A stretch of DNA of 64,000 nt from positions 1,150,204-1,214,203 of the forward strand of contig VXBA01001856.1 of assembly GCA_013399895.1 (NCBI GenBank), read 5' to 3'. The translations under genes were made by a program, and so were the position numbers. The notes under the pieces were generated by a model. That model worked only from the letters and a program-made list of their open reading frames with translations. It searched no databases and was not told the origin of the DNA. This document shows, one piece after another, positions 27,238 through 41,700 of the stretch. Position 1 is the first letter of the stretch, and each line of letters begins with the position of its first letter. Origin of the DNA: Serilophus lunatus (lineage: Eukaryota; Chordata; Aves; Passeriformes; Eurylaimidae).

Positions 27238-30200
27238 GTAGAATCTGCCCTGAGAGTCCAGATGAGAAGTAGGGCTGGGAGAAGAGTTTCAGTCTCAGAA
27301 ATTAGAAAAACACAACACAAACACTAACTTAGATCCATTATGTTGTTTCTCCAGAGAATATAGGAATAACTCTCTTTTTCTACTGCATCAAATGACTTCT
27401 GTCCGCCTCTCCCTGGCAGCCTCCTTAGCTATTCTGATTTTCACATACCATACTTCTGTCACCAAAGCAGATACAACAGTATTGCCCACCAACTCAAGAT
27501 GTCAAAAGCTCAAAACCAGAACATTTTAATTACAGATCTCTTTTAATTTCACTTGCAAAGGATAATAATTAGAGAGCAAAAGAAGCCCACACGAACCCAA
27601 AAACATCCCACAGCCACTCCATGGACTTCACCAAGGTTCACCCATAGCTCCCATTTAATGATCCCAGATAAAGCCTGGAAGTAGAATAATTTTACAGAAA
27701 GATGTTAAGTACAAATTTAACTCACTAAGATACTGCAATGTTTAATTAGTGCAGGTTTGACTTGAGATGACACTGCTAATACTAGAAGATTACACTTGTA
27801 AAGAATAGTTTAAGGTATTATTTAACCATGGTTCCAATGTGGCTGACTCTTTTCAGGCTTCTCCTCAAACACCAGTAATTACATTTTAACAAAAAGCCAT
27901 TCAATACATCACTTTATGTAGTCTGAAGAAAATTAATCATTCAAATAGATGCTTATTTCCAACAGACATAACTATTAAAATCATATGCAAAGAACACACA
28001 TGAGCAGCACTATGCAGACTGCTGTGCTTCCTGTATTTTAAGTTGTCGGTAGAACAATTAACAGTATGGTACCTCTTATGTCCTTTACTGAGTTAAGAAA
28101 TCAGTCAACTTTATAATGAAGCACAGCTGTTAACTGAACATAAGCAGTGTACCAATAGTGGCACATTGCATGGAGAGCAACCCTGACTTCCAACAGTCAG
28201 GACTCACTGAGACCAACAGTCGGTGCCAATCCCGCACCAGCTTCAGTGGGACCTGTGAGATTTCAGTGGCCTTTGGCCAGCAGGAGCCTCTGAAGTATAT
28301 GTATGCAACACAGCCCAGCAGAAATGGGGTGTCTTTAATCTGGAAGAACCCTGGCAAGGAGTCAGTATCCCATGAAACAAGGCAGAAGTGAAGAACCTGG
28401 ATGGCAACAGTGGAATATAGAAGCACAAAGACCTAGAGGAAGGCAAGTAATTAGCCCCAAGAGCAAAGCCCAAATCAAAATCCTCTCTGCTTTTCAGCCA
28501 AAGACACGCATCACTATGGAACTGCGCCAATGCACATCACAGCATTTTCCTGCGCAAGGAAAAGTGCCTAGTGAAAAATATTGCCCTAAAACTTTCATTG
28601 TACTGCTCCAAGCCTCAATATCAGGGCTGCTGTGAATTTTATTCAGATCATAAGGCAGGATTTTTCTCCCTTCTCTCCACACCAAAGCCAAAGCACCACA
28701 GTGAAAAAGCTTTCCTCAAAGTAACAACTGGATGTGCTCGCATGTAAATGAAGAAAATTGCACTCACACCACCATATCCAAGAAGAAATCCACAAATCTT
28801 CATTAATTAGTATTATTTACATAAAAATGTAATTTTGGTAGCAAGTCAGCTTCCTACAACTGGCCTTAAGCTAACAGGTCTGCCACAGGGCAATGAAGAA
28901 CTTCTCCTTGCTAGAGATCTCTGCATTCCAGGACTGAAGCTTTTGGAAGGCCTGTGTGCACTCGAAGTGACATTGGCATCAAAAGTGTCATTAAAGGGAC
29001 CAACGTGAAGCACAACAGTATTCAGATTGCTAAAATATGTAACATGCAAGTTGTTGTGCAGTTTTATCAGTTGCAGCACTTCTACACAGTCTCTCATCTC
29101 AAGCTTAGGGTTAGCAGTTCAAGCAATAATTAAAAAACAACTAATTAGGAGAAATTACATAATAAGCATTATGAACAACTTCTTTGGGATATTTCTAATA
29201 CACTGCAGAGATTAATCCCTAAGAAGAGAAAAAACAAAGCAAATCACAGCCCCACTGGAGTAATTCCTCTGCAGTAACCATTCTTTGCAGAATCGAGGAT
29301 TAAGTGTTACAAATTGTGATGTTCTATTAAAGCCTTGGAGACAGAAAGTCTATAAAACACATATTGATATAAAAATTTCAAAAAATAATAAATAAAAAAA
29401 CTAGTTATGAGCTACAGATTTTATCTGAACTAGCCATAAATTTGCATCTGGCACCAAAACCCTCTCATTTTCAGCTTTTTATAGGCAATTAAAGTGCATG
29501 ATAAACTGTAGTCATATCAGATACAGAATTAGAAACAAAAATATTTAAAAGTATTATGGAGAGCCACTAAAGTTTTGATGATGAATACAGAGATAATAGT
29601 AAACAACTTCCAACTTGGCAGAACAACTCAAATCAATCTGTTTTGGAGATTAAGCTCTTGGAAGCTCATATGCACATACCTGTATTACCACATAATAAAA
29701 ATAAAGTCAGAGACAAATGTTTCAAACATCTGATGCTTTCACTAGCTACATGCTCTGTAATATGTGAAAGCATCAAGGATAAAATACATGGTCCCTCTTC
29801 TGAAGGCAGTACCATTCAAAAGCTAGATTCGCATAGCTCTAATACAGTCTTAAAGGGGTACATAATCCAACCAGTTACACGCCTGCACATTTCTCTCCCT
29901 AACCTTCTCAAATCCAAGCTACAGCCATAGGGAACAGAGATTAAAGGTCAAGGCAGGCTCCAGCTTCTGCTGCAAACAGGTGGGCAATGTGTGAAACCGG
30001 GACACCAGCCCAAAGGTGCCCTCTGATGTGGTGCAGCTGCCAGTTACTTCTGCAATTCTCTGTGCAAATGTAGTGAGTCCCTGTAGATCTGCGAGGTCAT
30101 GCCCACCTCGGTGACTGCTGGCCATCCATACTGGAGCTGTACACCTCTATGCACTGGGGATGGCAGCTTTGGAGCCAGGTCCCCTCCCAGGGCCACCTGC

Positions 30201-32169
30201 TGCTCCAGGTGCACGTAGAGGCAGAGGTGAGTCACCCTTGGCAGGCACCTACTTCCCTTCAGTGGCTATAAATAGAACCAGAATGACCGGTTCAGACAGA
30301 GGCATCTCAAAATTGGACATCTGAGCGAAGGTAGACGAATCCTACTCTTCACCTCTGAGTCATGGTTCCTCCCTGTTTTTTCACCTGAGGCTGCACAACT
30401 ATGTAACACCCACAGGCAGAACTTAAAATACATCCTGGCCAAGAGTGATCTGTAAAACAGGAGGATACAAAATTTGACAGTTTTATCATAAATAGCCCTT
30501 AGGCCTTCTAAAAAGAAGCCATGCAGGGAAAACAATTACTGCCAGATAACCACACGTTTTAATGGGAGTGCAGATCTCTGAAAATTAACTTCACAATTAT
30601 ATTGTAGGGACATGTTTATGGCTCCTCAGTGATAAAAATAAAACTATCATTTAATCTGGCTGTCAGGGCTGAAAACCTCCAACAAAGCTGCAAGCTCTCT
30701 GGTTTACACAGCACCATCAGCCTCATTGCTAACGCCACATTAGCACTGCCATCCTAAGAGAAGCAAAAGTCATGCTAAAAATTGCTTTGGTGCCCAAAAT
30801 AAGTAGACAATACTTGAAGCTGCAAGGAGAAAGCATTTCTGTTGTAACAATTTTACGCTGTCATTTTAACAGACTATGAATAGGTTTAAAGATATTTACT
30901 GAAGGCCAAATTCTGCGGAGTTGAATTTACCCAGCGGCGTTATATAAGAAAGGGCTGCAGAAATGCACTAAATGGGGCTGATATTACAGCTCTAGAAGTA
31001 ATATATTCCATTTTCATGCATTCCACTTTTTTTTCTCAGTTTGTTTAACTGATAAATTTGTAGTGATGTTTTTCTCTTCAAACGGTATCCACAAATCTCT
31101 GGTGTCTGATGATGACGAGTTGGAATGAAAACTGGCGCTTGTGGCCCCTTTATGCCAGTCTTCCCTCTCTTGTCCAAAAAAAGTTCTGCTGTAAACTCAA
31201 CCAAATATTACAGAAGGGCAGATCTAACTGAAATAGTCTTCAAAAGATGATGAATTAAAATTTCTCTTAAAAAACTTATATCATTGTCATTTAATTTTGC
31301 TGAAAAGATTTACAGTACTTGAAATATTTTGGCAAGTATAATGGATTAGTGAACCAAAGACATGAGACGGAGATAATCTGGGTCAGGCATTTCTGCCAGC
31401 TGCCTGTGCTCCTGCCTGCCTACCTGGGGTCTCACACACCCAGCTTTCCAGGCTGCAAAAAGGAACTCTTGAATGCATCCCACATATTCAGGAACAGCAA
31501 AGTCAGTAGCATTGGCAATGAAAGAGCAGGCCTACAACCAAGCATACTGCTTTTTTTTTTACTATAATAACAACTATAACACCAGAATATTTCTAAAGGC
31601 AGTAGAAAGCAAGTTAGCAATAGGAATTCCACAGTACAATTAATTTTTCTTGGAGCACATGGAAGTTTTTCTCACCCACAGTTCCCCACTAGTACAAAAG
31701 ACATGTTTAATGGCACATGTGGAAGCAGTCGCCAACGCCAGAAGAAGACAGAAACCAGACCCCTCACCAGTAAACTTCCTCTTTACTTCTTTTACCTCCG
31801 TTCAGCAAGGGACCAGGTCAAGCAGCCAGGCAAGAGCTCATAACAGGATGCAAGATCATGTTCCTGCGAGCTCTGTAAGGACCCACGGGGTTTGTTGGGC
31901 ACATCCACCTTTCCTTGCAAAGCCATAGATGCTACCAAAACAGGAGGGGGATGCTTCAAGTCTCAACTCTAAAAGTAGTTTTAATTCTCTCCTCAAAGAA
32001 TCTCATTTAATCCTCAATGGTGTTATTAAACCACCACAATTTGCTTGCCTACAAGACAGAACTTACAGGCTGCTCTCCATGATCAACCCTAACTGGTGAC
32101 ACGGATGCCTAAACCCTTATGGTACATGTCTTCGGGTGGAACAGCATTTGAGAGGAATCAAATACTCAC
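27238..32169. other. Non-coding DNA, no gene seen
   Basis: Mostly unique AT-rich sequence. Overlapping short frames at 28130-28691 on both strands and at 29919-30235 on the minus strand sit in slightly GC-richer patches and have no recognised domains. An ATACAG|GTATGT donor-like site occurs on the minus strand near 29675-29686, but I see no good paired acceptor. A-rich runs lie near 29375-29402. No transposon recognised. Confidence 0.55.
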
Positions 32170-32222
32170 CCTTAGGTCAGCGGTGGCAACAGTGAGTGAA
32201 ATGCTGCCATACAAAGACCTTT
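32170..32222 (-). other. Candidate exon, minus strand (weak)
   Basis: Seen: a polypyrimidine-AG acceptor (GGGTTTTCTCAAG) directly upstream, a consensus donor AGG|GTGAGTATT directly downstream, and one frame open throughout encoding RSLYGSISLTVATADLR. The intron phases would be 1 at the start and 0 at the end. The protein fragment is not one I recognise. A segment this short is open in at least one frame fairly often by chance, so the support is mainly the good donor. It could be a real small exon, a lncRNA exon or nothing. Confidence 0.2.
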
Positions 32223-34552
32223 CTTGAGAAAACCCAGATTTGAGGGTTTGCTTCAAACAGATGAAAATCTAGCCTTCAGTATGGTGTTTCAGCTACTGGT
32301 ATATCAGGGTCAGATGATACCAAGTAATATAATAAAAACCAGAAACTATTTCTAAATCACCATTTTACACAACAGCCTATTGAGAGAGGATATGAAGTCT
32401 GACTCACTGTAATCTTCATACATTTAATGGATTTTTCCACACTTCAGTTGGGCTCCATACCAACAGGAAGAAGGTTATTTTCCTCAGTGAGGATCATTAA
32501 CAATTCATATGCAGCAGTTTCTGCCATATGTGGCTCATCAGCTGACTGCCTTGATCTGTTAACCAGTCTGGTGGTAGGGTTCCTCTAGCTTAAATGAGGA
32601 GCACATGATTTTAAAATTTTAAAAATATTACCAAAAATGATACAAAATTTATTTGCTGTGAAAGAAATGTTCCTTTTATTCAGAAACAGTTGTTTAATCA
32701 TACTCTACCTAAATGTGTTTCTCGCTTTTTTCTTGTTCTCCTGTATGCTTGCGGGGGAAGAAAGAGATGTGGGAGGACATTTGCAAGACATAAAAAGCTT
32801 CAGAGCCTTCCAATTGGTACCATGAACTGATAAAACCTTGTTTCAATTGGCCAGAAAACAAGACAAGAGAAAAAAGCGGGAAAATTTGTAGCCAAGAACG
32901 GTTTTCTCACTTCTGATTACTGATTAGTTCCCTGAAAAAGAGGTGAAAATGTCTCTTTCCATCAACACAGAAAAAGCAGAATTTAATGCAGTTTTCTACA
33001 AATCTCAGCAATCTCTCTACTGCACTTCCTCCCTGCACTGAATCACCATTTTGCAAATATCCAATTTTTGGTTAAACATGAGCAATTAGAGGAAGCACAG
33101 CAAAAGAGAAAATCACGAATTCATACCAGCTTTATGCAAAGTTATACTTACTGAAATCAATGAAATTACTAGTGCTGTGGAATGAGGAAAAAAAAAAAAA
33201 AAGGAGTACATACACATCTCCAGGCTACTGACATTCTGTGCTCGCTCTCAGATGAAGATATTGTTACTGGTACACAAGACTGTGGTCAACAGTCCAGCAA
33301 ATCTGTAAATTAATGATGATTCCCCCACTCCACAGTAAAGCACGTTCTAACTCATCTGCTGCATTCTGGCCTTTTACTTAACACAGTACTGACTTCATCT
33401 TTTTTCATAATACATATAAATCAGTATATTTCTAGTCTGTTCATCTCAGAGTCCCAAAGCCATCTATATGACTCACACATGCAAAATTGACTTTGTCAAG
33501 GAAAGAAAAACCGCTGCCCAGAAAGCAGCAAAGCAATCAATACATCCATGCCATTGGATGGTTTGGGCCAGAGAAGATCAGTTTCCAGAAAAAAGTGATG
33601 GATAAAATATGACTTTCAGTTATTATGTCTACTTTCCAGACTCCTAATCCTAATCTATGAAATCTGTATCTGCTTCAGAAAGAAAGTAAATTGAATTATT
33701 CCAAACCCATTATTTAATGGTTTCTGCACTGACACAAGAGTTCCTAAGTTGCAAAAAGATACTGCCAGAAAACAAGGAAAGGAATTTTGGCCATTTTCCT
33801 GTAACGTTTGAGCAGCCAGAAATACAAATTTTACAAACACAGCAAAGGGTCATAAAGAACTGTTCCAGTTGTGTTTGTTTTGAAAAGAAACTTGTTTTAA
33901 AATAAAATCATGCACTCAGAACCAGAAAGATGAGGGAAGGTCTAGCACAGGAGACTTCAGGGTTCTGCTCCTCACCTTGCATGCAGTTTGGGGCAAACTC
34001 TCAACCTCTGCAGCACACTTAATACCATTCACTTTTCATCTGCCTATTGGAATTTGAAATGCAGGTACAAAGGTGAGATGTAGTAGACAGAATTTTTAGT
34101 CCAATGCTGTTTTAGAGAAGTCAAACCTGATTTTTTAGATTTTAAGATTTGATTAATATTCTTCATGCCACAGTCAAGAGACTGGTCTAGAGATTAGTAA
34201 GAAGTATTTTTTGTACTTTAGATACCAGAAGGAATTTGGATATACCAATTATTTATGTGTGGTGCTCTCTTAACACTTCATTGGCTCAGAGAGCCAAATT
34301 AACTACCTGCATTTTTCAGGAGTAGCTCTTAGATGGCACCAACAATAATCTTGCTGTTGCCAAATACATATCTTCAAAATAAAAAGAAATAAATTCTGAC
34401 AATCCTGGGAAACTGAATACCATTGCTACATCAAGTCTTAAGGAATTTGTTCTATAGTACAGTAATAACGTGGCAAACTGTTAGCAAGATTAAATCAGCT
34501 TAGTGGTCACGACAGCAGAAGTGAAATCAAGTTATGATTCTTTCTCTGAAAG
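32223..34552. other. Non-coding DNA, no gene seen
   Basis: Unique AT-rich sequence with a run of 15 A at 33188-33202. On the minus strand this T run leads into a strong acceptor-like CATTCCACAG, followed 23 bases later by a GTAAGTAT donor-like site (33153-33175). That is too short to call an exon without transcript data. Confidence 0.55.
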
Positions 34553-34629
34553 GAAAAGATGACTTGACAAAGACAGTAACCAAGGATTTTGTAAATGTAT
34601 TGATTGATGCTTCCAAAGGCACAAAAAAG
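34553..34629 (+). other. Candidate exon, plus strand (weak)
   Basis: Seen: an acceptor-like TTCTTTCTCTGAAAG, an open frame of 25 full codons containing DDLTKTVTKDFVNVLIDASK, and a perfect donor AAAAAG|GTAAGTTA. The phases would be 1 then 0. The product is not recognised. It lies on the opposite strand from the other candidate exons, so both cannot belong to one gene; this illustrates how often such patterns arise by chance. Confidence 0.15.
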
Positions 34630-35313
34630 GTAAGTTATTTAAAACAAAAATTATATTGATCCATTTGTAAGTTCTTCTCAAATCAATTTGTAATTAAAGT
34701 GGATATTATGATACACATAGATACATTATGTATATAAAACACAGAAGAAAATTTCTGGCCTTATTTTTGGAAAATTTCAAACCTGTTACTCTTTCTAATA
34801 AAACAAACAAAAGCAGGATTTCTGTTCCAATAAAACAGCACTGAGGTTTATTTTCAGTCTGACTGAATATTCAGGTAACACCAAAAAATTATTTCAGTGT
34901 GACTGAAAAAAGGAAATTAGCCAAGAATTCGAGGCCACCTTCTACAATGCTTTCATGGGTTTGAGATTTCCTTCCTGATCAATTGATGCTGATACACTTT
35001 GAACCCGTTTAGAATTAAGTCCTCTTTTGTCCCTACACATCTGAGTAGCTTCAGCTATAGCAGCTATCAGCCTCTGAGCTGGAATGAGCAGCAGGCAAAG
35101 GCAGAAGACTATCCTGATCATGCAAACAAAAGCATGTTTAAGTAAGATATGATCAGTACTATAAAAATGGAAAAATGTGAGCTAGAGGCAGCTATATTTT
35201 TACAAGTAACCAACCTCCAGAAGGGAAATGACATCGTGAGGTCTTACATTAGACAAAGAACTTGATAAAAAAATGATGCTTAAGAGCTGTCTAAAATTAC
35301 GAAGCCTCTAAAC

Positions 35314-35394
35314 CTTTATGTGATATTGTTGCAGTATTTGTAAGATCTGATTCACTGATTCCAAGTGCAACCCCCTTCTGCTTCAGCTCACCAG
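35314..35394 (-). other. Candidate exon, minus strand (weak)
   Basis: Seen: an acceptor-like GGATATGTTTTCAG, 81 bases with one open frame that includes ELKQKGVALGISESDLTNTA, and a weaker donor CATAAAG|GTTTAG. Phase 1 at both ends, so it would join in frame to the candidate 310 bases upstream in the minus sense (35705-35767) and to the one at 32170-32222. The fragment is hydrophilic and protein-like but I cannot place it in a family. Confidence 0.18.
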
Positions 35395-35704
35395 CTGAAA
35401 ACATATCCCCATGACAACCCAGGAGCTGAGGAAGAGAGAACAACACCCGACCTACTGCCAAGCAATGCCAGAGCCCTCCTCCAAAGTAGGAACGAGCCAA
35501 CGCACAAAGCATGTTTCTCTCACTGCTATGGGGCCTGGATATGTGTGTGTCGCCCTTGATTAGAAAATTAAAATGAGGATGGCATTAGGTGCATGCCAAT
35601 AACCCTAACACTCAGCTAACTTTCTAAGTTCAACAGTGCCAATATCATTTCTGCAATCTAATATATTATTTTTGTGTACAGGTTGAGATAAAGAGGTTAT
35701 TTAC

Positions 35705-35767
35705 CTGCTTCTCCTGTTTCAGCAGAATCAGTGACCAACCCAAACTTGCAGTATGAGTCCATTATAT
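35705..35767 (-). other. Candidate exon, minus strand (weak)
   Basis: Seen: acceptor-like CTTCCCTGGTCTAAG, a 63-base open segment encoding IMDSYCKFGLVTDSAETGEA, and donor GAAGCAG|GTAAATAA. Phase 1 at both ends. Against it, the complementary strand of the same stretch shows an equally good acceptor (CTTCTCCTGTTTCAG at 35707-35721) opening a plus-strand frame, so at least one of the two is accidental. Confidence 0.17.
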
Positions 35768-38700
35768 CTTAGACCAGGGAAGCTGGTTTTCTGCCTTGAC
35801 AATATGCAAAAAGTCTGGTAATGGTAAGGTTTGAGTTGAACAAAACATTAGTTCTACAACTGCATTTGTCCAGATCAACACTGCAGACAGGTTATATTAA
35901 TTTCACCATTAAAAGCAAAATGATTAGCTACATTTATCACGAAGAACATCAAGCACTAACTCAGCAGGCATACTGCTTGTTCAATTATTCTGCCTCTGTT
36001 ACATAAGCTCTACTTTGCAGCTCCAGGTGATACAGGGGAAAAACAAATTCATATCACTTTTGTATTCCACATTAGAGCATACAGACAGAGAAAAGTACGT
36101 TGAGAAAAATCAGGAGAATCACCTGCTATACTATTTTGCAGTAGTTCCAGTTCAGTAATTTCATAAACAGAGCCTCATGATCCACTTTGGGCAAGAACTA
36201 AATAGGTTTGGCAATCAAGAGTTACCCAAGCATTGAAAAGATCCTTGGTTAAAATATGATTGTGACAAGCTCAAGGTAGTTGGTACTTGTGTGCACTATT
36301 TCATCCTCACCAAACATGATCATTAACTCATATGGTGAAATCCTAAAAAGAAAAGAAATGAAGAGCAATACCTCATTACCTTGAGGCCATGGTGACCTTT
36401 ACTTCTCCTAAAGAGTCTGTAAAAATCCTGCTAAAACAGAGTCTCTTTATTACAAAATTATGCTGAGTACATACAACTTGTCACATTTTTTCCTGACCAT
36501 TGTTTCCAGAAATTGGTTCTGAAAAACAAATCCTACTAACATAGTCTTCAGGGGCTGGCAGGCTCACAATTCAACCCTTCTCAGAAAGCATAAAATCACA
36601 ATCAACAGAGTTCAGCTGGCATTTACTGTTAGCTATGCAGAGACAAAGCTGTTGGTCAAGTACTTGACAGCCATCGCTACTTAGTTCTCAAAAAATTTCT
36701 CATGTTTAAAACTGGAATGCAAGACTGAAACTTGGTAATTTTTAATCATCTCTCCTGGCAATTAATTCTTGTTTCTGTTCATCATAGTTCCTATTATTTC
36801 TTAATTTGGTAAGTAAATTCATAGTATTCATAAATTCATACCAATTACACAGTGGAATCAATGGCAACAACAGTTCTCACTGGGAAATTGAGCTCTAACT
36901 CTTTGACATCATCCATATCCCTTATCCCTTCCTTGTCCGTATCCATATTCTTTACCTGTCACATGAGCCAAAGCCACCTGCAAGAAGAGACTGACAAAGC
37001 TGGTTACTGCAATTTAATGACACTGCTATGCATGTGCTCTTCAGAGGCCTTTCATGACACACTATTTTAGAAGTTAACAGCTCAAGGCACCTCCCAGGAA
37101 ACAGCACCTGAAATGCCACCTTCTGGGAGCTGCCCCAGCTCCAGGCCATTGGTGGGACCTGGCATCCACACTCAGGGAGAGACCACGCACTACGTGCACC
37201 CAGCAGTCTGCAAATCCCATCTGTCTCTTTGACAAGCTATTTCATATTCTTTCTAGGAAGGATTTTAGGACAACTGCCAAAGCACACTTCTTGCATTGTT
37301 TCTGCCTCATGCTGTCAACCACAAGGACACTCGGGATGGCTGGAGATGGGGACCTACCACAGAGCAAATAATATTACCTGGGATTTCCTTGTGGACATGC
37401 AACCAGTGCAGGACATTTAGGCAAAAACAGGCCAAGAAGCCATCCAGAGAGCCAGTACTGCTTCACACAAGAGTGAGGAGTCGGTGCCACCGTCTCACAG
37501 TGTGTGTTTATCCCACCCTGTCAAGTGCCACAGCCCACACGGGCTGTTTGGAATCCTGCACCAAGTGCATTCTGGGGTGAAAGCCTAATTTTTCAAGGCA
37601 GATTAGACACACAAGGACTCACATTAATTACAGGTTCTGGGCACTAATCCATGAAGACAGGTGCAGAAACCACAAGTTCACCGCTGCTTTGAGAGTTTTG
37701 TGACGGCAAAGTGCGTATCCCAACCCAGGGGTACAAGCTCCTCTGTGTCTAAACAAGAATGAAGCAGCACAAAGTAACAAACACTCACACGTGAGTGCTG
37801 CTCAGAACTTAACTCTGAGAGAAATGCTGCTGGTTTTGTTACCAATAAACCTCTCTTCTGTACTTCAGACTTTGCATTTACTTCATATATTCATTTTATC
37901 AAAGAAATGAGAGATTTACCATTGAAACAACCAGTCCAAACACAATTGACTTTCTGACTTTTTTTAAAGAGTCAGAACAGGCTAAAACAGCATTCACACT
38001 AATAAGTTGCATTAGTGTGGTGCAAGAAAAGTACCTTCGAACATCCACAACAAAAACGTTCTTCATAAGAGGATGCTTACCATTACATTCTATCATATAA
38101 AGCTTGGAGAACTTGTCTGAAAGGATTAGTGGATTCTCCATTTCCATTACCTGTGCCTACACTGGGGGGACTGGGGAAAATCTAAGAAGACTTTGTGACA
38201 GCTTTCCTGCTTTTACTGAGACTGAGAGACCCGGTTGTATGGCCCTCGTTCCATCTGAGTAAATACAACACCTCTGAGGCCAAAAAATCTAATTTAGATC
38301 ATTAGGCACAGGCATTGCTACTGAAGATGTTTCTCTCCTCCAGCAGCTGAGCTCAATGGCATTTTCTCAGCGTTTGCCAGCTCAGAAAATACCATCAGTT
38401 TCAGGTCTCCAACTGACTGCCCAGGCAGACATAACTCAGTGTCTGTTCTGAAGACAAACATGTATGAAGGTTCCACACACTGCTTTCATCCATTTCTGCA
38501 GCTGAAATACATCCAGGATGGAGGACAAGTATCTCCAAGGAAAGATGTGTGGCTAAGGTTGAATAATGCCTATGTTTACATGGTGCCAAAGCAACAACTG
38601 CCAAACTTGCCAATATATCTCCATAATAAATCTCACCCTTCCTCCATTGCAACATGTTCAGGAATCCTAGACATGGATCCTAACTTATAACCCAATGGGA

Positions 38701-41700
38701 TCGAAATGGATCATATTTACCAACTACTAGACACTTAAATGAATTCCCACAGGTACTGAAAGGAACAAAACCAAGTACCAGTAGAAATACGTATTTCACA
38801 ACCACTGAACCTCTTTTCCTCCTGATCAGTATGTGAGAACTTGGAAGTACCTTCAATTCAGAATCAGCACAAAAGCTCAAATGAAAGATTTTGATCACTA
38901 AAAGCCATAGATGGGCACTTTATAACTTCCCATATACCCTTCCCTCAACCAGTCCCTTAACTTGTTTTCAATTATGCAAATAATTTACATAACTAAGTTA
39001 CATATACTACAGCTTTTTTCAACTGGTTGGAATTAGTATTAACTTGAAAAAGTCTGCTGTCACAATGATTTCATTTCAGTACTCTAAATAAAGGCAGTCT
39101 GAGCCTCTCTGGTTTCAAGGGCTTAGTTTGATTCATCTAGGGCAAATCTAGGGAAAATTTAGTGTAATTTGGAACCCAAAAGGCCTTCTGAACCCAGCAT
39201 TTTTAGTAATATTTCAACAGCATGGTTGGAAACTGCAAACATACAAGATAAATACAAGCTCAAGTCCAAAAAATCTAAACTCTGTACAAGCACTAGAATT
39301 CAGGCAACAATCCATTGTGGTGCAGCACCTGTGATTGCAACCTTTTCTTTGCAGGGAATTATATAACATTTCTTCATCCAAAACATAGCATTCTACTCCT
39401 TTTCCACCTGATCATGCCCAGCCCACTGCAGCTATAGAGTTTACACAAGCCTCACAAGTACTCATAAAGTACCAATTATAATCCTGTCTTTTTGATTTCC
39501 TCCGTTCCAGTACTTCCCATTTTTTAGGAGATGTGACAGAAGCTCTTCAAAAGGATCTAGTTACTTTACAATAAGCCAGGAAGAGATACAGATGGCCTTC
39601 AGTGATTTCTTGTGTTCAAGGCATGCCAGCTCAGAGAACAATTGTGAATGCTTGAAAGACTGCCTTAAAAACATCTTGATAAACAAATGCACCAATAACC
39701 CTTAAATTATTTTGTTTGCCAATAATTAAATTCATTTAGCTTTCCAAAGCTGAATTGCCAAAGATGCAAAAGTTCATTAAAATCTAAAGGCACTATAATC
39801 AATAGAAGATGCAACAGAAGTTAAATTAGCAGTCTCGAGCTCAAAAGGACAAAAAGATCAACAAATCTGCATTTTTGTTTAAACTGCATTGCATGTTAAA
39901 TTCTGCTGCTTACAAGCCAAACACTGAGTGCTTCATTGATATTAAATTGTCCCCATGAAGTCAATAAAAATATTTCTGTAATAAAATAAAAATAATTTAG
40001 CTCTATGTTAGCAGATAACTTCATCCAGGGAATTTTTTTTTCTTTAAATATCACATGAAAATGTAAATTAAGCAGTGGGCTGGTGCCTGCCATGTAGTTG
40101 AAATGAAGAGAACCGAAGCAGATTTCATTTTCAACGCCAAGAAACCAGGTTTCTTCCTTTAAATATGAGAAAATACAAAACCAAAGTACCAGTATGATTT
40201 ACCCAGTAAATAACCAGTAATTCAAGATACTGTAGGCAGTGAAGATGCTACAGCTGTGTTCAGTAACTTCCTTACAAGCACCTAGGACATTTAACTCAGT
40301 GTCTAAAGTTTCATACATTTCTGGGCAACATGCAAAACAGCTCCAGATCAGGCCTCATGAGATACAGGACAATTGTACTGGTGTCCAGACAAGGATGGTC
40401 TCTCTGACCAGCACGTAAGTATGTAAATACCTTGTGAGAAACTTCTGCTCCTACAACAACAAAATACAACCCCACAAGCCCACAAGCTGAAAGAGCCGGG
40501 AAATGAACTTTGATTGCACTGAAGCCAACATCAGTTAACCTCTTAACATGATTAACTGGTCAAAAACCTTTGGGTGGAGGACTGGAATGGCCATCAGACT
40601 GAAGTCCCTCTGGGATGAGAGGAAGGGTTCCCCAGATGTCCCTGCTGCTGTCCCTCTGCATGGCACTGGTGCTGCCAACCCCTGCAGGGGGCACTCCACA
40701 TGGCCCACCTCGGATGGTGGCCCACCAGAGGGATGGGCCTTTCTATCTGTATGTTGACCAAAACAGCTCCCAGCAGGTTTGGAACTGGGAATGTGTTGGT
40801 TCTTTCCTTTTCTTTTCTGGACATGTTAAGAACCAAGAAACAGAAGAACATACCTGGAAATGATCCAAAATGCAGGCCAGCCATGAAAAAATACTCTCAT
40901 TTTCCCTTCCAATTAGCAAGTCTTGAAGGAGAATCAGCTATGGCACATCTCTGCATCATGATGGTGTCTGTGATGAGTCTATCTACAGACTATCAGTCTG
41001 GAGTTGGATGGCTGTAATATCTGTAAAGCAGCTTTTGGAAATGAAAGGTGTCTGAAGTCTGATGGAAAAGGACTTATTCTGACTATAACAAACAAATCTT
41101 ATTCCAACTGTAACAAAGGAATCCACTTTTTCTTGCATGAAAAGACATGTATTTTTTAAAAAAAATTCTTTTCTACATTACTGGTTATACATACAGTACT
41201 TAAAATAACTGCAACTAAAATTCACTTATCAGGTTACTTGGATTTCTACAATAAATAAAAGTCAAAATTCATGTCCCATTTTTCCATTGTTTAGCAACAG
41301 AAAGAGTCACTTAGTCAATCCATCTGGGGCCTGATAAGAAACCTTGTTAAAATCAATAATGAGATTTTCTGGTTAGGATGTCTCAGTTTTGCCAAATGAA
41401 CCCATCTCATTAATCTGGTTTCCACTCCTAGACAATGGAGAGAGACAGACACTCCTGGGTTACAAGTCACCTGACCCTCAGATGTCTAAAATAAGGATCA
41501 GGTGAATTGTGTCTACTTCTCCTTTGATTACATATGGATCCTTGTAGGATTTGATCAGAGGTAAATGCTCAAACTGCTATTTAATGTTACACGATGATTC
41601 ATAGTTCAGCACCTTTGACAGAGTCTACCCAAGACCTCTGTGCATCCATTAGCCAAAACAGACCAATGTTCTCCGTTCAATTGCCAGGACTCATCATTGC

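Noticed and set aside
33153..33175. 23-bp microexon between a very strong minus-strand acceptor and a GTAAGTAT donor
   Set aside because: The acceptor strength comes from the T15 run; the segment is too short to judge and its phase does not fit the neighbouring candidates.
36788..36808. 21-bp plus-strand microexon between CATCATAG and GTAAGTAA
   Set aside because: Strong-looking sites but only seven codons and no neighbouring plus-strand exons to join.
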